DNA of 64,000 nt from positions 1-64,000 of the forward strand of contig DAIDJG010000117.1 in the NCBI GenBank assembly GCA_027451445.1. Reading direction: 5' to 3'. The position numbers and the translations under genes are program-made. Below, piece after piece: positions 49,501 to 58,977 of the stretch; within the stretch, counting starts at the first letter, position 1; every line of letters starts with the position of its first letter. The notes beneath the pieces are model-generated. The model did no database searches. It was given only the letters and a program-made list of their open reading frames with translations, and was not told the origin of the DNA. Source of the stretch: Singulisphaera sp. GTDB lineage: Bacteria > Planctomycetota > Planctomycetia > Isosphaerales > Isosphaeraceae.

Positions 49501-49942
49501 TCTTTTCGGTGATGTCGCCCACATAGGTGAGCAGGCTCCAACCGAACGTTCCGCTCTTGCGCAAGGGGATGTATTTACCATCGAACATAAACTCCGTCGA
49601 ATCGCCGTACAGCCCCTTGCTGATGTCGAGTCCTCGAATGTACGCGCTGATGCGATACCGGCCCGGCTCGAGGACCATCTTGTCAGGCCACGCGCGGATC
49701 TTGGGTGCGGTCCCCCCGACGATCAGAAGCGAATGTTTGCCGGTCCGCGCGACGTCCGACGCCCGAAACTCGCACTCGCCCTCGTAGATCCAGCCTGACC
49801 ACGTATTAAAGACGTGGCCCCAGCGGTCCTTGGGTTTCGGCTGCTCGAACGAAGGGTCCGGGACCAGGTTCTCACCGGCGTTCGCGTGCGAGGCGAGCGC
49901 AAGGAGGACAATCGCGGAGCGAAGCGCAGGTTTGATAGGCAT
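46577..49942 (-). CDS. very large secreted DUF4091-type glycoside-hydrolase-like protein with zinc ribbon
   Basis: 1,121 residues. MPIKPALRSAIVLLALASHANA is a clear signal peptide, so I start at 49942 although the frame reaches 50164. Domain order: a carbohydrate-binding-like sandwich (NLVPDPSFEQPKPKDRWG); a four-cysteine zinc ribbon near residues 204-225 (CPECGYRNQ then CYACGTR); a second sandwich (residues ~240-370); middle beta domains; and a C-terminal TIM-barrel-like region with a DUF4091 ending. The latter includes PVYWNIGDEPIGDDL, a plausible acid/base Glu, and YALDCREDDYAWCNTSPDGE, then FERLREGLDDYRRML. Relatives occur in polysaccharide-degrading bacteria. The zinc ribbon in an exported protein is odd. 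Confidence 0.88.
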   Translation of the reverse strand: MPIKPALRSAIVLLALASHANAGENLVPDPSFEQPKPKDRWGHVFNTWSGWIYEGECEFRASDVARTGKHSLLIVGGTAPKIRAWPDKMVLEPGRYRISAYIRGLDISKGLYGDSTEFMFDGKYIPLRKSGTFGWSLLTYVGDITEKKEGPHPSFGLMSPGYFWVDDVRVEAVGKDVALTLNPIIGREEAPIVPPSEPGADAVRCPECGYRNQSAWGKCYACGTRLEAKASIKVAGPPVRPLTSFEDRNPFGGGTVVGEHATDGKKALRIDQGYVALDGDQNWLGYEALKADVYTDAKAPIELTIEIRDRQTTDYWTRVNYTTVVPPGASTLVLPTALYVGEKSRPGRPLQQDAITRVVFSLGEKPSAPLFVDNIRLERDTEPARMQFDGLWAFDVGPAGSPLMEGFQPLDASKAYSKGRGFGWKDAQIWRAFDALQPDPLYRDFVCVEKGGLAIDVPNGKYHVFVNMDSPSGYWGEFQRYRRRALILEGTQYIDTMDLDSFKKRYYRFWESDDLPSDDTFDKYQVPYFQEKHLVVDVRDQQLNIDFEGENWACSVSAIVVYPDSKAAEGQRFLDFVKARRRSHFNNEFKRVLPPATGQAVQAKAADQARGFIAFQRDWMKDVHVQDRPLPDERVEALTASGFAGEYEPVTVSVAPLKNLGRVSVSATTLTGPGGASIPGSAVDLGYVQHRITRVTMEGTVYTVSPRLIMPRGTAPVPQGVTRTFWLTVKVPSKTPPGQYRGSVSLKAEGGGELSLPLQFTVRPGTLDVIDVPAGPFGHTIDLPWYGDESQKWNRAVAAKSLAKLHEYGFTTATGLPNVRFNGFKDGKPQLDFTQGDEQMKLFREQGFRMPVVSYCAFEGLNTYYRDDSAAQGAGFTDYSAFLKAVFSAVQKHADATGWLPVYWNIGDEPIGDDLVRSAENAEAFRRAFPQGPPYFTAPSSFTGTGTKDPHFRLAKALHAVAWNLHDKAGVDLLHAAGSDWGFYNGGDRWTYGVYMYKAAKQYGMKFRIAWHWNVVAGDPYYALDCREDDYAWCNTSPDGELLPSLQFERLREGLDDYRRMLTLARLIRERPGTPAARAGEQRLNEILGGFALGDRATRSAETYTQLRAQLDAAIASLNGR

Positions 49943-50351
49943 GGCGGCGGGGTGGTTTGAGTGCCGGGTTGCGGGATCACTCTTATGTGTGAGCGATCCC
50001 GGGAGAGTCGGTTCCCGGTCATCGTATCCGCCTGCCGGAGCCAATCCAAGGGAAAGACGAGGTGATGTTGAGGGTTTGCACCGTCGTAGCGGGGCCATCG
50101 GGTGCCGTCCCGTTAGGCCCACCACCATTGCGGCAGTCAACCAATTGGCGATTGGTAAAGGCAATAGATACGAACGTATCTAGGCGCGAATCGCAAATGT
50201 CAAAATGAGAGACCGACGAGTCACCACAAGGGCAGCGCAAAGCCGGCGGGAAGCCACTGCGGAGTACGTTCATTCGGTCGCGACGCGTAGTCAAATCCTT
50301 TCCCTGGTGCTACGCGTCTCGTGAAGCTCCTGAACCGTCTCATGCCTCGCG

Positions 50352-50609
50352 TTAGTCGACGACCGACGGCGTCTTCTTGTAGCCCAGCGACTGAGCAATC
50401 TCGAGGATTTCCGACCACGTTGGAAATGGCCGCCCATACTGAATGCGATACTCTTCGACAGCCGCAGAGAACTCTGCGCGAGCGTCCGAGCCATCGCTGG
50501 GTACGTTGGCAAATCGCGTTTCACCAAGCTTCAGTAAGTCTGCCTGCCGGGATCGAGTCCCCAGTTCGAGCGTCGCAATGCGCGAGGGAGACGAGTTCGT
50601 TCGGTCCAT
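50352..50609 (-). CDS. small hypothetical protein, 85 residues
   Basis: The start at 50609 has a strong SD (AGGAGGGG about 9 bases upstream), one of the best in this window. The sequence TRSRQADLLKLGETRFANVPSD and the C-terminal half EEYRIQYGRPFPTWSEILEIAQSLGYKK look like a folded helical protein. I do not recognise the family. Confidence 0.7.
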   Translation of the reverse strand: MDRTNSSPSRIATLELGTRSRQADLLKLGETRFANVPSDGSDARAEFSAAVEEYRIQYGRPFPTWSEILEIAQSLGYKKTPSVVD

Positions 50610-51173
50610 GACATCACCCCTCCTGGAGGATGAATTCCAGGGTCCCCATGCGGGGCCCTACGACACCGGATTCGTAAGCGAGAAGGTAGAGAAGGTCTTC
50701 TTATGCCGCGGAGAGTACCGAGCAGCATGAGAGTGCCATAAGATTCCGGCCGTTGCAAGTGGGCACGTCGGAGAAAACCCACTCAGCCGATTCACTCATC
50801 CTGTAAAGGCGGAAACCAGTCCGATATCCGCCAGCGAACTGCCCATTCCGGGTCGTTTTTGTCAATCGGATGCGGGACCTTCCAGCTCACCCAAACGGAG
50901 TCATCGTAACGATTGGATTGACAACCAAACGGCACGCTGATTCTCGAGCTGCATCGAGACCACGTTATCGTGCGGAATCGAGAAGCGCACTCGCCGTGGT
51001 TAAGTTCCAATACCACGCTGCGGGCTTGCCGTGACGCCAACAATCGACGCTAATGTAAAGATGGCTTCCGCCTCCCCTTGCTGTCAGTCGTCATGGCGCG
51101 TTCGCCGCATGCATGAATCCATGTTGCAATTGAGAAAGACAACATTCCTCGCTGACGGAAGGAGTCAAGACCG
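50610..51173. other. intergenic region with possible gene remnant
   Basis: No complete gene. On the minus strand, 50792-50935 encodes a tail that looks protein-like (DDSVWVSWKVPHPIDKN, then EWAVRWRISDWFPPL). It lacks a convincing start and SD, so it may be the end of a decayed gene. The right half supplies the promoter and SD of the aldo/keto reductase gene. Confidence 0.3.
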
Positions 51174-52406
51174 ATGGCCCTCGACGAATCGCCGAGCACA
51201 CTTCGCCGCACATTCCTCCAGGCCGGTGCACTCGCCACAGCGTCGGCGATGACCTTGAGCTCGGGAGTCCAGGCGGACGACGAGCCGGCACCCCCGCTTC
51301 CCACGAGGCCGCTGGGGAAGACCGGTGTGAATGTGACCATGCTCGACCAGGGCGCCGTCCGCGGCGCGAGCCTTGATCGGCTCTTTCGCACGTCGTTCGC
51401 GAACGGCGTACGCGTGTTCGACACAGCGAAGGTTTACGGCACCGAGCCGGCCTTCAAAAAGTGGTTCGAACAGGATCCCGCCATCCGCAAGCAGATCTTC
51501 CTGGTCACAAAGGACACCCCGAAGGCTGCGAGCCAGATGATCAGGATGCTTGACGAACGGCTCGCAACCCTCGGCACCGACTACGTGGACCTCTTTTTCA
51601 TCCACGGTTTAGGCGACCATCATTCGGTCGATGAAGCGATCAACTTCGTGAAGAACAACGAATTCAAGGAGGTTGCCGAGACGATCCGCAAATCCGGAAA
51701 GGCCAAGTTCATCGGCTTCTCGACCCATCACCCCAAGCGTGCAGCGATCATCGAGGCGGCTGCTGAGGGGGGCGTCGTCGATGCGATCATGTTGCAGTAC
51801 CGCCCCTGGCTCGAAAAGGAAGAGCCCCTGAACAAGGCTCTCGATGCCTGCTGGAAGAAGGGGATTGGTTTGATCTCCATGAAGCAGATCGCCGGCCAAT
51901 TCTTCGGCGACCGCCCTCGCGGCAACATCCTCGACGAGGTGGAGAAGCGAATTCCGACTCTGGCCGAGAAGAAACTATCTCGGTTCCAGGGCCTTTTGCA
52001 CGCGATTTGGAGCGACGAGCGCATTAGCAGCGTGTGCGTCTCCATGCGGAACACCGATCAAATCCGCGAGAACGCCGACGCCGCGAGGCGTTTCGAGCCC
52101 TTAAAAGCCGCGGAGATCCTCCAACTCCGCGACGCCACGCTGGCTCACGGCTCGATGCTGTGCGCCGACTGCGACGGCCGCTGCTCGATCGCCGCCGGCA
52201 CGTCCGCTGAGCTGGGCAATCTCACTCGCTTCTTGACCTACCACCAACACCTGGGCGACCGCGTTGAAGCACGCCGCGAGTACGCCGCGCTCAGCGCCGA
52301 GGCCCGCGACTGGGCCGGAGCCGACCTGGAAGCGGCACGTGCGGCCTGTCCCAACAAGCTCGACTTCGCGAAGCTGATGCCCGAAGTGGATCGGCACCTC
52401 GCTTGA
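51174..52406 (+). CDS. Tat-exported aldo/keto reductase
   Basis: 410 residues. The start has GGAAGGAG 9 bases upstream. The twin-arginine leader is LRRTFLQAGALATASAMTLSSG. The AKR barrel retains the catalytic tetrad: Asp and Tyr in VFDTAKVYGTE, Lys in FLVTKDTPK and His in LFFIHGLGD. The C-terminal CADCDGRCSIAAG carries a CxxCxxxC cluster, found in ferredoxin-like tails of related periplasmic AKRs, though only three close cysteines are present here. Secreted AKRs of this type are common in planctomycetes; the substrate is unknown. Confidence 0.9.
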   Translation: MALDESPSTLRRTFLQAGALATASAMTLSSGVQADDEPAPPLPTRPLGKTGVNVTMLDQGAVRGASLDRLFRTSFANGVRVFDTAKVYGTEPAFKKWFEQDPAIRKQIFLVTKDTPKAASQMIRMLDERLATLGTDYVDLFFIHGLGDHHSVDEAINFVKNNEFKEVAETIRKSGKAKFIGFSTHHPKRAAIIEAAAEGGVVDAIMLQYRPWLEKEEPLNKALDACWKKGIGLISMKQIAGQFFGDRPRGNILDEVEKRIPTLAEKKLSRFQGLLHAIWSDERISSVCVSMRNTDQIRENADAARRFEPLKAAEILQLRDATLAHGSMLCADCDGRCSIAAGTSAELGNLTRFLTYHQHLGDRVEARREYAALSAEARDWAGADLEAARAACPNKLDFAKLMPEVDRHLA

Positions 52407-52434
52407 GATCCGAATGCGACGCGGGCCAGCGCGG

Positions 52435-53991
<1,557 letters not shown>

Positions 53992-54028
53992 CGTCGCACC
54001 TCAAAGCCCGTCGAACCTATCCCGCCCG

Positions 54029-54235
54029 TCAAGCCACCTGTCCCGACATCCACTTGCGAATCGTCTCAGCCTTCCATCGTGGCATCTTGCCCACCATGAA
54101 ATCAGGTTTGGGAAGCCGGCCCGCCGCGCGTTGCCGTTCAACCGTCCGCCGGCTTGCGTTTAAGACCGTCGCCAGGTTGTCGAGAGAAAGAGTTGTCTCG
54201 ACCGCTAAGCCGTTCGAGTTCACTGCGCTGTGCAT
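54029..54235 (-). CDS. small helix-turn-helix (excisionase/AlpA-like) protein
   Basis: 68 residues from ATG 54235 (a TTG at 54253 is possible). The sequence LSLDNLATVLNASRRTVERQRAAG followed by LPKPDFMVGKMPRWKAETIRKWM is the layout of MerR/AlpA-type recombination directionality factors. It lies 37 bases upstream of the integrase on the same strand, which fits control of excision. Confidence 0.8.
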   Translation of the reverse strand: MHSAVNSNGLAVETTLSLDNLATVLNASRRTVERQRAAGRLPKPDFMVGKMPRWKAETIRKWMSGQVA

Positions 54236-54292
54236 TGCGATTCCCGTTTGCAAGAGTGACCACGTGAATCAACGCATACCAGTGTAACGCAG

Positions 54293-54324
54293 TCTAAGCG
54301 GCATTCGGAGGCGCGTCGCGTTTT
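54293..54324. repeat. dispersed repeat A, copy 1
   Basis: TCTAAGCGG, then TTCGGAGGCGCG and a GCG/TTTT end. About 27 of 32 positions match copy 2 at 60272-60304. It lies just upstream of the excisionase-like gene and downstream of the XRE gene. Confidence 0.65.
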
Positions 54325-54350
54325 GTCGGAATATGTTGCGACATGACTAC

Positions 54351-54578
54351 TTACGATCGCGGCGCTAGCTCTAGGCTGAGAGCAACGGCTACTTTGTCCG
54401 CGTTCGCAAGTGATAGGTCGCGTTCGCCATTGAGAAACCGTTGAATCGCGTCGACACTCGCGCCTGAGAGCTTGGCAAGAGCGTAGGCGGTCAACTTCCG
54501 CTCTTGGATAGTTGACCGGATGACTTCGCTGATTGTCCGGACCGGCTTATCGGGGGGATGACTGGCCGCGTTGCCCAT
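54351..54578 (-). CDS. XRE-family HTH regulator
   Basis: 75 residues. The start at 54578 has GGGAG 9 bases upstream, and TATAAAGG-like sequence lies just above that on the minus strand. The Cro/C1 helix-turn-helix is LTAYALAKLSGASVDAIQRFLNG, then DLSLANADKVAVAL. Probably a repressor of element genes. It lies 36 bases after the serine recombinase stop, so it is likely in the same transcript. Confidence 0.88.
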   Translation of the reverse strand: MGNAASHPPDKPVRTISEVIRSTIQERKLTAYALAKLSGASVDAIQRFLNGERDLSLANADKVAVALSLELAPRS

Positions 54579-54614
54579 TCGCTCGACTCCCTATAAAGGC
54601 TTCGAGCGTATCAG

Positions 54615-55331
54615 TTAGGCGGCCACCTTCAAGGCCCTCTGAACCGTCGCGATGTGCCACCGACCGCCCTCTTTGGTGGGAATCTCCCTGGCGTTCATTT
54701 CGTCGACAATGGCGCGGATCGACAAGCCCGCACTCCGTAGCTCTTGAACCGTCGCAATGACTTGCTGTTCGTCCGCGTTCGGCGTCAGAGTCTTACCGTC
54801 GTCTGCCAGGTTGAAGCCAAGGGGAATCTGTCCGGCCCGTTCGCCCTTGCTTTTCTTGTGGGCAAGCGCGTCGCGGGTGCGTTCGCCGATGGCTTCCCGT
54901 TCCCACTGGGCGACCGACATCAAGACGTTCAGAACAAGCCGGCCCGCCGCCGTTCGAGTGTCGATGCTATCCGCAACGGACATCAGAGACTTGCCCGCCT
55001 TTTCCCCGAAGTAACCGTCGATGAGATCGTTCCAGTCGCCAACCGATCGGGAGAGACGGTCCAGCTTGGCGACAACCATTCCCGTCGCCTTGCCGCTCTT
55101 GAGCATGGCGAGCGCCTGAGTCAATTCCGGCCGGTCGAGTGACTTGGCCGAAACTCCACGGTCAACGAAGACGTCGACAAGCTCAAGGTCATGAAGATCG
55201 GCGTATGCCTTGATCTTCGCCACTTGAGCGTCAAGGCTCACACCGTCCGTCGCTTGCTCCTCTGTCGAAACCCTGGCGTACCCGACAACCTTGATCTTGC
55301 CCGTCATCGCGTCGGTCGTCTTCGCTTTCAT
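54615..55331 (-). CDS. serine recombinase (resolvase/invertase family)
   Basis: 238 residues from ATG 55331 (GTG 55334 is possible); GGGGTGA precedes. Catalytic Ser is in VVGYARVSTEEQA; the conserved arginines are in VAKLDRLSRSVGDW and EREAIGERTRDAL. The catalytic domain is ~140 residues, then a recombinase helix and a C-terminal HTH (GLSIRAIVDEMNAREIPTKEG, WHIATVQRAL). It is a small resolvase rather than a large serine integrase. Having both a tyrosine and a serine recombinase in a 10-kb element suggests dimer resolution or inversion. Four GTATACG repeats lie 47-120 bases upstream. Confidence 0.92.
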   Translation of the reverse strand: MKAKTTDAMTGKIKVVGYARVSTEEQATDGVSLDAQVAKIKAYADLHDLELVDVFVDRGVSAKSLDRPELTQALAMLKSGKATGMVVAKLDRLSRSVGDWNDLIDGYFGEKAGKSLMSVADSIDTRTAAGRLVLNVLMSVAQWEREAIGERTRDALAHKKSKGERAGQIPLGFNLADDGKTLTPNADEQQVIATVQELRSAGLSIRAIVDEMNAREIPTKEGGRWHIATVQRALKVAA

Positions 55332-55377
55332 CACTCACCCCCGATCCGTTTTCGATTGTCCGTTGCCCACAATCCAA

Positions 55378-55451
55378 GTATACGCTCTACTGCGTATACG
55401 TCAAGTCGCGTATACGCAGAATCGCGGATTCGGGTCGGATTTCCGTATACG
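55378..55451. repeat. GTATACG iterons, 16-bp period
   Basis: GTATACG occurs at 55378, 55394, 55410 and 55445. The first three form exact 16-bp units of form GTATACG-N7-GC. The core GTATAC is palindromic. They lie directly upstream of the serine recombinase and are candidate binding sites for it, for a Rep protein or for a repressor. Confidence 0.85.
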
Positions 55452-55669
55452 CTCCGGTCGGTGTGTGTACAGAAACAGGCCTTGCGGAAAGCATCATGCA
55501 CGCATGCTCTCGGCTGTCGACTACGCTCGGAAACCCCGGTCAAATGTCGTACGCCGCCGTTCGCCCTGACGAGTCGAATACAGGCGGGCAACGCAGCATA
55601 GGTAAATGAAACGGACCGCGATGTTTTGGCAGTTTAGGAAGATCGCTGGCGAAACCCGTCAACGCGAAA

Positions 55670-55707
55670 GGGGCTTCATCCCCTAAGTCGTTAGGAGATG
55701 AAGCCCC
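55670..55707. terminator. 17-bp hairpin terminator
   Basis: Arms 55670-55686 and 55691-55707 (GGGGCTTCATC ... GATGAAGCCCC) pair with one C-A mismatch around a GTCG loop. It lies just downstream of the 55755 gene on the minus strand. Confidence 0.75.
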
Positions 55708-55754
55708 CGTTGGTGCCGATCTGTCGGGCTGCCTTCTAGCGACCGTTCGAGCGT

Positions 55755-56207
55755 CTAGTTTCGCAAGGCCGAGTCTTCATCCCGACAAGCCGCCTCTTGC
55801 GCGTCGCGCAACGGCGTATACCACGCTTGGAACCCGTTCGCGACGTTCCACGCTTCCCACGCGATCCGCGCCAAGCTTTCGACGTCGGTAGTCCGCACGA
55901 CGAATGCCCATACTGTCCGGCCCCCCTCGTCTCGACCAAAGCCAACCTCGGGGAATCCCTCATCGGCTAGGCGTCGCCGAAGCTCTGCGATCCCGCGTTC
56001 CGACCGTCCCGCGTTATCCTCGTCGTCGACGCCGAACACAACCGCCAAGCCTTCATAGATCGGCGCATGAAAAGCGCCACGCCGTGGTTTCGAGAACACT
56101 GGGCCAAGGGTAGTCGCGACATATTGCGCTAGGTGGGAGTAACCGTCTTTTCCGGATGCGTCCGCTTCCGCCCTAATTCCCACCATCAGCCGATCGAACT
56201 CATTCAT
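55755..56207 (-). CDS. element-encoded protein of unknown function
   Basis: 150 residues. The start at 56207 has GGAGC at good spacing. The soluble, acidic sequence has recognisable packing motifs (GLAVVFGVDDEDNAGRSERG, EVGFGRDEGGRTVWAFVVR) but no family I can name. It is followed by the terminator hairpin at 55670, so it ends a transcription unit that probably begins at the replication or tape-measure genes. Confidence 0.75.
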   Translation of the reverse strand: MNEFDRLMVGIRAEADASGKDGYSHLAQYVATTLGPVFSKPRRGAFHAPIYEGLAVVFGVDDEDNAGRSERGIAELRRRLADEGFPEVGFGRDEGGRTVWAFVVRTTDVESLARIAWEAWNVANGFQAWYTPLRDAQEAACRDEDSALRN

Positions 56208-56247
56208 GTTGCGTGCTCCGTTTTTTGAAACGACATCTGTCCTGTGT

Positions 56248-56619
56248 CTACCCGCGTTTCCGTCTTCTCGTTTGGATCGTTTTTAACCATTCCCTAAGCG
56301 CTGGATCTCTGGAATCCCTGTATCGTGCCTCCAGATACCTCATGTCGGGAGTAGTCAACGGGCTTCGGAGCATGGGACACTGCGCGATGATTTCGCGACC
56401 GTCATCGACCCGCCGAGACATGACGCTCACGTCGACCCCCGCAACGATCGCGAGCGACGTGATTTGAACGTCACTGTCGTCAACCAACCTGGCGGCTTCA
56501 ATCGCAGACTTCACGATAAGTTCTTTACAGCGGGGGCCAGACCTTGCGAGCCGCCCGCCATGGGTGTTCGACTTTTTGGGAACACCTGACTTCTCTTGTT
56601 TGGCCTTACTATTCGACAT
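56248..56619 (-). CDS. small basic protein, possible HTH
   Basis: 123 residues. The N-terminal ~30 residues are Lys/Ser-rich. The centre has helices resembling a DNA-binding fold (ITSLAIVAGVDVSVMSRRVDDG), and the C-terminus is basic (RRRKRG). This could be a DNA-binding regulator; the assignment is weak. It lies 40 bases upstream of the 150-residue gene on the same strand. Confidence 0.7.
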   Translation of the reverse strand: MSNSKAKQEKSGVPKKSNTHGGRLARSGPRCKELIVKSAIEAARLVDDSDVQITSLAIVAGVDVSVMSRRVDDGREIIAQCPMLRSPLTTPDMRYLEARYRDSRDPALREWLKTIQTRRRKRG

Positions 56620-56775
56620 CTCTCGATCTCTATTGATAGATGTTCGCGGTCCCGGTTCAGCCGAAGCGCTCGCCTAGGAACCACTCACGAAACGGGACTG
56701 TAAAACGACCGGCTTGGCGCCTGAGACGAGACACCGCCGCACAGTCTCGGCGCGAGTACCTTCCTGGCGGATGAC

Positions 56776-56795
56776 GATTTGACCGGCGGTCAAAC
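56776..56795. repeat. palindrome B, copy 1
   Basis: GATTTGACCGGCGGTCAAAC; its core TTGACC-GGC-GGTCAA is a perfect 6-bp inverted repeat. It differs at one of 20 positions from the copy at 60563-60582 and lies at the 3' end of the tape-measure-like gene. Confidence 0.7.
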
Positions 56796-58774
56796 TAGCG
56801 GATCTGAACCTTGACGATGTTTTGTTCGAGCGACTTGGCGTAGTATTCGGCTTGCTGGTCTTTGATTTGTTCCAGGATCGCCGTTGTCTTGTTCTCGTTC
56901 GTTACCGCGCCCTGAATCCGGTTCCCGATGTCAGCCGCTCGCATTACTTCGCTGTGCCTGGCGTACGCCCCAGATAACGCGCGGTTAGCAACGTCGTCGT
57001 TGAATTTCTTCCGACCACCTTTCAGCGTTTGGTCTACGACGAGATTTGCTGCCTCGTCACTCAATCCAAGTTTTTTCATGTGGTTTCGGATACCCTGCGC
57101 CAGATTGCCCCCGTCTTTCCCGTTCAACGCGGCGTACTCTGATAGGTTTTCGAGTCCGGCGATATGCTCTTTGGCGAAGTCATGGGCCGCCTGCGCCTGA
57201 TTCCGACGCTGCGTCTTGACGGCATCGGAAGCGGCAAATGTTGCCGCGTCTCGTTTCATCCCGCCACTCACAAGCTGATTCGCAAGCCTTGTAATCGCGG
57301 TCTTCTGGTCCTGCATGAGTCCAGCTTCGCGGGCTTTCTTGTCGAAGTCGGGAAGCGTCTCGCGAGCTTGCTTGCGGGCCGCGTCTCCGCGCTTCTTATT
57401 GTCCGCCTGCTGTTTCTTGTAAGCCTTGAGGTTTTCGGCGTCCTGAACGTCAATGGCGGCCTGTTCGGCTTCAATGTTTTTATCGTTGATCTTGACCGCC
57501 TTTTCGCCGAACTTGTTAAAGAATCCCCGAATAGTCTTGTCTACGTTCTTTCGAGTTTCCTTGAGTTTCTTTTCGCGCTCTTCAACCTCTTCCCGAGTGT
57601 ACTGCTTACCACGGATCACGTCGGCTTGATCTTGGGTGATACCCTGGCGTCCTCGGCGCGCACGAGCGATGAAGTCTTCGCGCTGCCACGCGGGGGCTTT
57701 GGAAAGCCCGCCCATTTCCCTCTCAATCTCTTCGGCCCGCTTTTTTCTCGTACGGGCCATAATGCCGTCAATCCTGTCCTGAACGGCCTTGTCGCCAGAC
57801 ACCCCCTTGCGAATACCAGCCCACAGGTATCCCTTTTGTGCGAGCGTCTTCGGGTCTTTGAGGGCCTCGTAGAATTGCTTATCCGCCTCTGTTGCGTGAT
57901 TTCGGATGTACTCGTCACGCTTTCGCTTATCGCGGCCCTGCGCAAGCATTAACTCGTGGTCTGCCATCGACTCATGAAGGAATGGCGTCTGGGTTCCGTC
58001 GCCACGGTTCTTGTTGATATCTTTGATGGAATCAAGGAAACGGTCGCGCTCTTTCTTCTCGCCCTTAGTGAGCATATCCGTATGGGTCTTTTTCCCAAGA
58101 TCCTCGTCATCCTTGTTGCGCTCGATTTCGTTCTCGGCCCTCTCAATGTCACGCGGAACACTGAGACCGGGTGTACTGGCAAGCTCGTCTTTCAGGGCCT
58201 TCACCATCTTGCGAAGCCCGTCGATTCGATCACCGGCCGCCGTGAATTGACTCGTGTCGCCGCTTAGCCGGTAGAGAAGTTGATCCCAGTGCTGAACGAG
58301 GTAATTGAGAGCGACCGCCGAGATTTGCGCGGCCCCCGCGATTCCAGCGTTCCCCGTGAAACCCATCACCAGGGGACCAATGTTATTGACGCATGCTGAT
58401 ATTGAATATTGGAGATCGTCAATCAAGTAGCCGGTTTGCTGTAGGCCGAACGCGAACCGTCCCCAATTCGTGTTCGTAAGCCGGCCCATCTGCTGATTGA
58501 GAACGCCTAAGCCATTGCCGACATTGGCAAAGTTGTACCCCTGTCGCATAGCCGCCTGAATGCGATTGTACTGGTTTTGGAGCACTGAGAGACGGGACGC
58601 GTAGGCGCCGATAGCGATTTCGCCTCGGTTGAGTTCGCCGCCTAGCCGCTCAATTTCGGCACGAAAAGCATCCATTGCCCGCCGGCCATTCGCGAGACCA
58701 CGGTCAATATTGCGACCATCAATTGATAAGTCGGCGATAATCTGGCCGACGTTTATAGCCCCTCCGCGTGCCAT
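56795..58774 (-). CDS. phage tail tape-measure-like coiled-coil protein
   Basis: 659 residues from MARGGAINVGQIIADLSIDG. The opening ~170 residues have the tape-measure layout (LANGRRAMDAFRAEIERLGG, ASRLSVLQNQYNRIQAAM), then a glycine/alanine-rich hydrophobic stretch (VMGFTGNAGIAGAAQISAVALN). About 400 residues of charged helix and coiled coil follow. The start codon overlaps the stop of the upstream HTH gene by one base (TAATG), so translation is coupled. No other tail gene is present, so it may be a satellite or repurposed protein. The identification rests on architecture only. Confidence 0.7.
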   Translation of the reverse strand: MARGGAINVGQIIADLSIDGRNIDRGLANGRRAMDAFRAEIERLGGELNRGEIAIGAYASRLSVLQNQYNRIQAAMRQGYNFANVGNGLGVLNQQMGRLTNTNWGRFAFGLQQTGYLIDDLQYSISACVNNIGPLVMGFTGNAGIAGAAQISAVALNYLVQHWDQLLYRLSGDTSQFTAAGDRIDGLRKMVKALKDELASTPGLSVPRDIERAENEIERNKDDEDLGKKTHTDMLTKGEKKERDRFLDSIKDINKNRGDGTQTPFLHESMADHELMLAQGRDKRKRDEYIRNHATEADKQFYEALKDPKTLAQKGYLWAGIRKGVSGDKAVQDRIDGIMARTRKKRAEEIEREMGGLSKAPAWQREDFIARARRGRQGITQDQADVIRGKQYTREEVEEREKKLKETRKNVDKTIRGFFNKFGEKAVKINDKNIEAEQAAIDVQDAENLKAYKKQQADNKKRGDAARKQARETLPDFDKKAREAGLMQDQKTAITRLANQLVSGGMKRDAATFAASDAVKTQRRNQAQAAHDFAKEHIAGLENLSEYAALNGKDGGNLAQGIRNHMKKLGLSDEAANLVVDQTLKGGRKKFNDDVANRALSGAYARHSEVMRAADIGNRIQGAVTNENKTTAILEQIKDQQAEYYAKSLEQNIVKVQIR

Positions 58775-58977
58775 TACCGAGCCCCGTTCTGTCGATTCGA
58801 GTTCGACCCATGACCACATTCGAGCGCGGCGAGAACAGCCATGTAGTCAAACCGAATGACACGCTCAGACAGGCGACGAAAAGGGATTCGGCCGGAAACC
58901 CTCCAGTTCCGTATTGTCTGCCGAGAGACCCGCAAGGCGTCCGCTAGTTCCCGATCGGTGAGTGAATTGAACGGCAC
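58774..58977 (-). CDS. excisionase/MerR-like HTH protein
   Basis: 67 residues. The compact helix-turn-helix LTDRELADALRVSRQTIRNWRVSGRIPFRRL, given in parts, then VIRFDYMAVLAAL, is the DNA-binding-domain (HTH_17) pattern of excisionases. It is directly coupled to the tape-measure-like gene by the one-base overlap TAATG, an unusual pairing. Confidence 0.8.
   Translation of the reverse strand: MPFNSLTDRELADALRVSRQTIRNWRVSGRIPFRRLSERVIRFDYMAVLAALECGHGSNSNRQNGAR

Noticed and set aside
48071-49798. 575-codon plus-strand frame opposite the DUF4091 gene
   Set aside because: It is an antisense shadow; the minus frame has signal peptide, zinc ribbon and domain motifs.
55378-55451. CRISPR array
   Set aside because: The repeats are only 7 bp with 16-bp period and no spacers of CRISPR length; iterons are the better reading.
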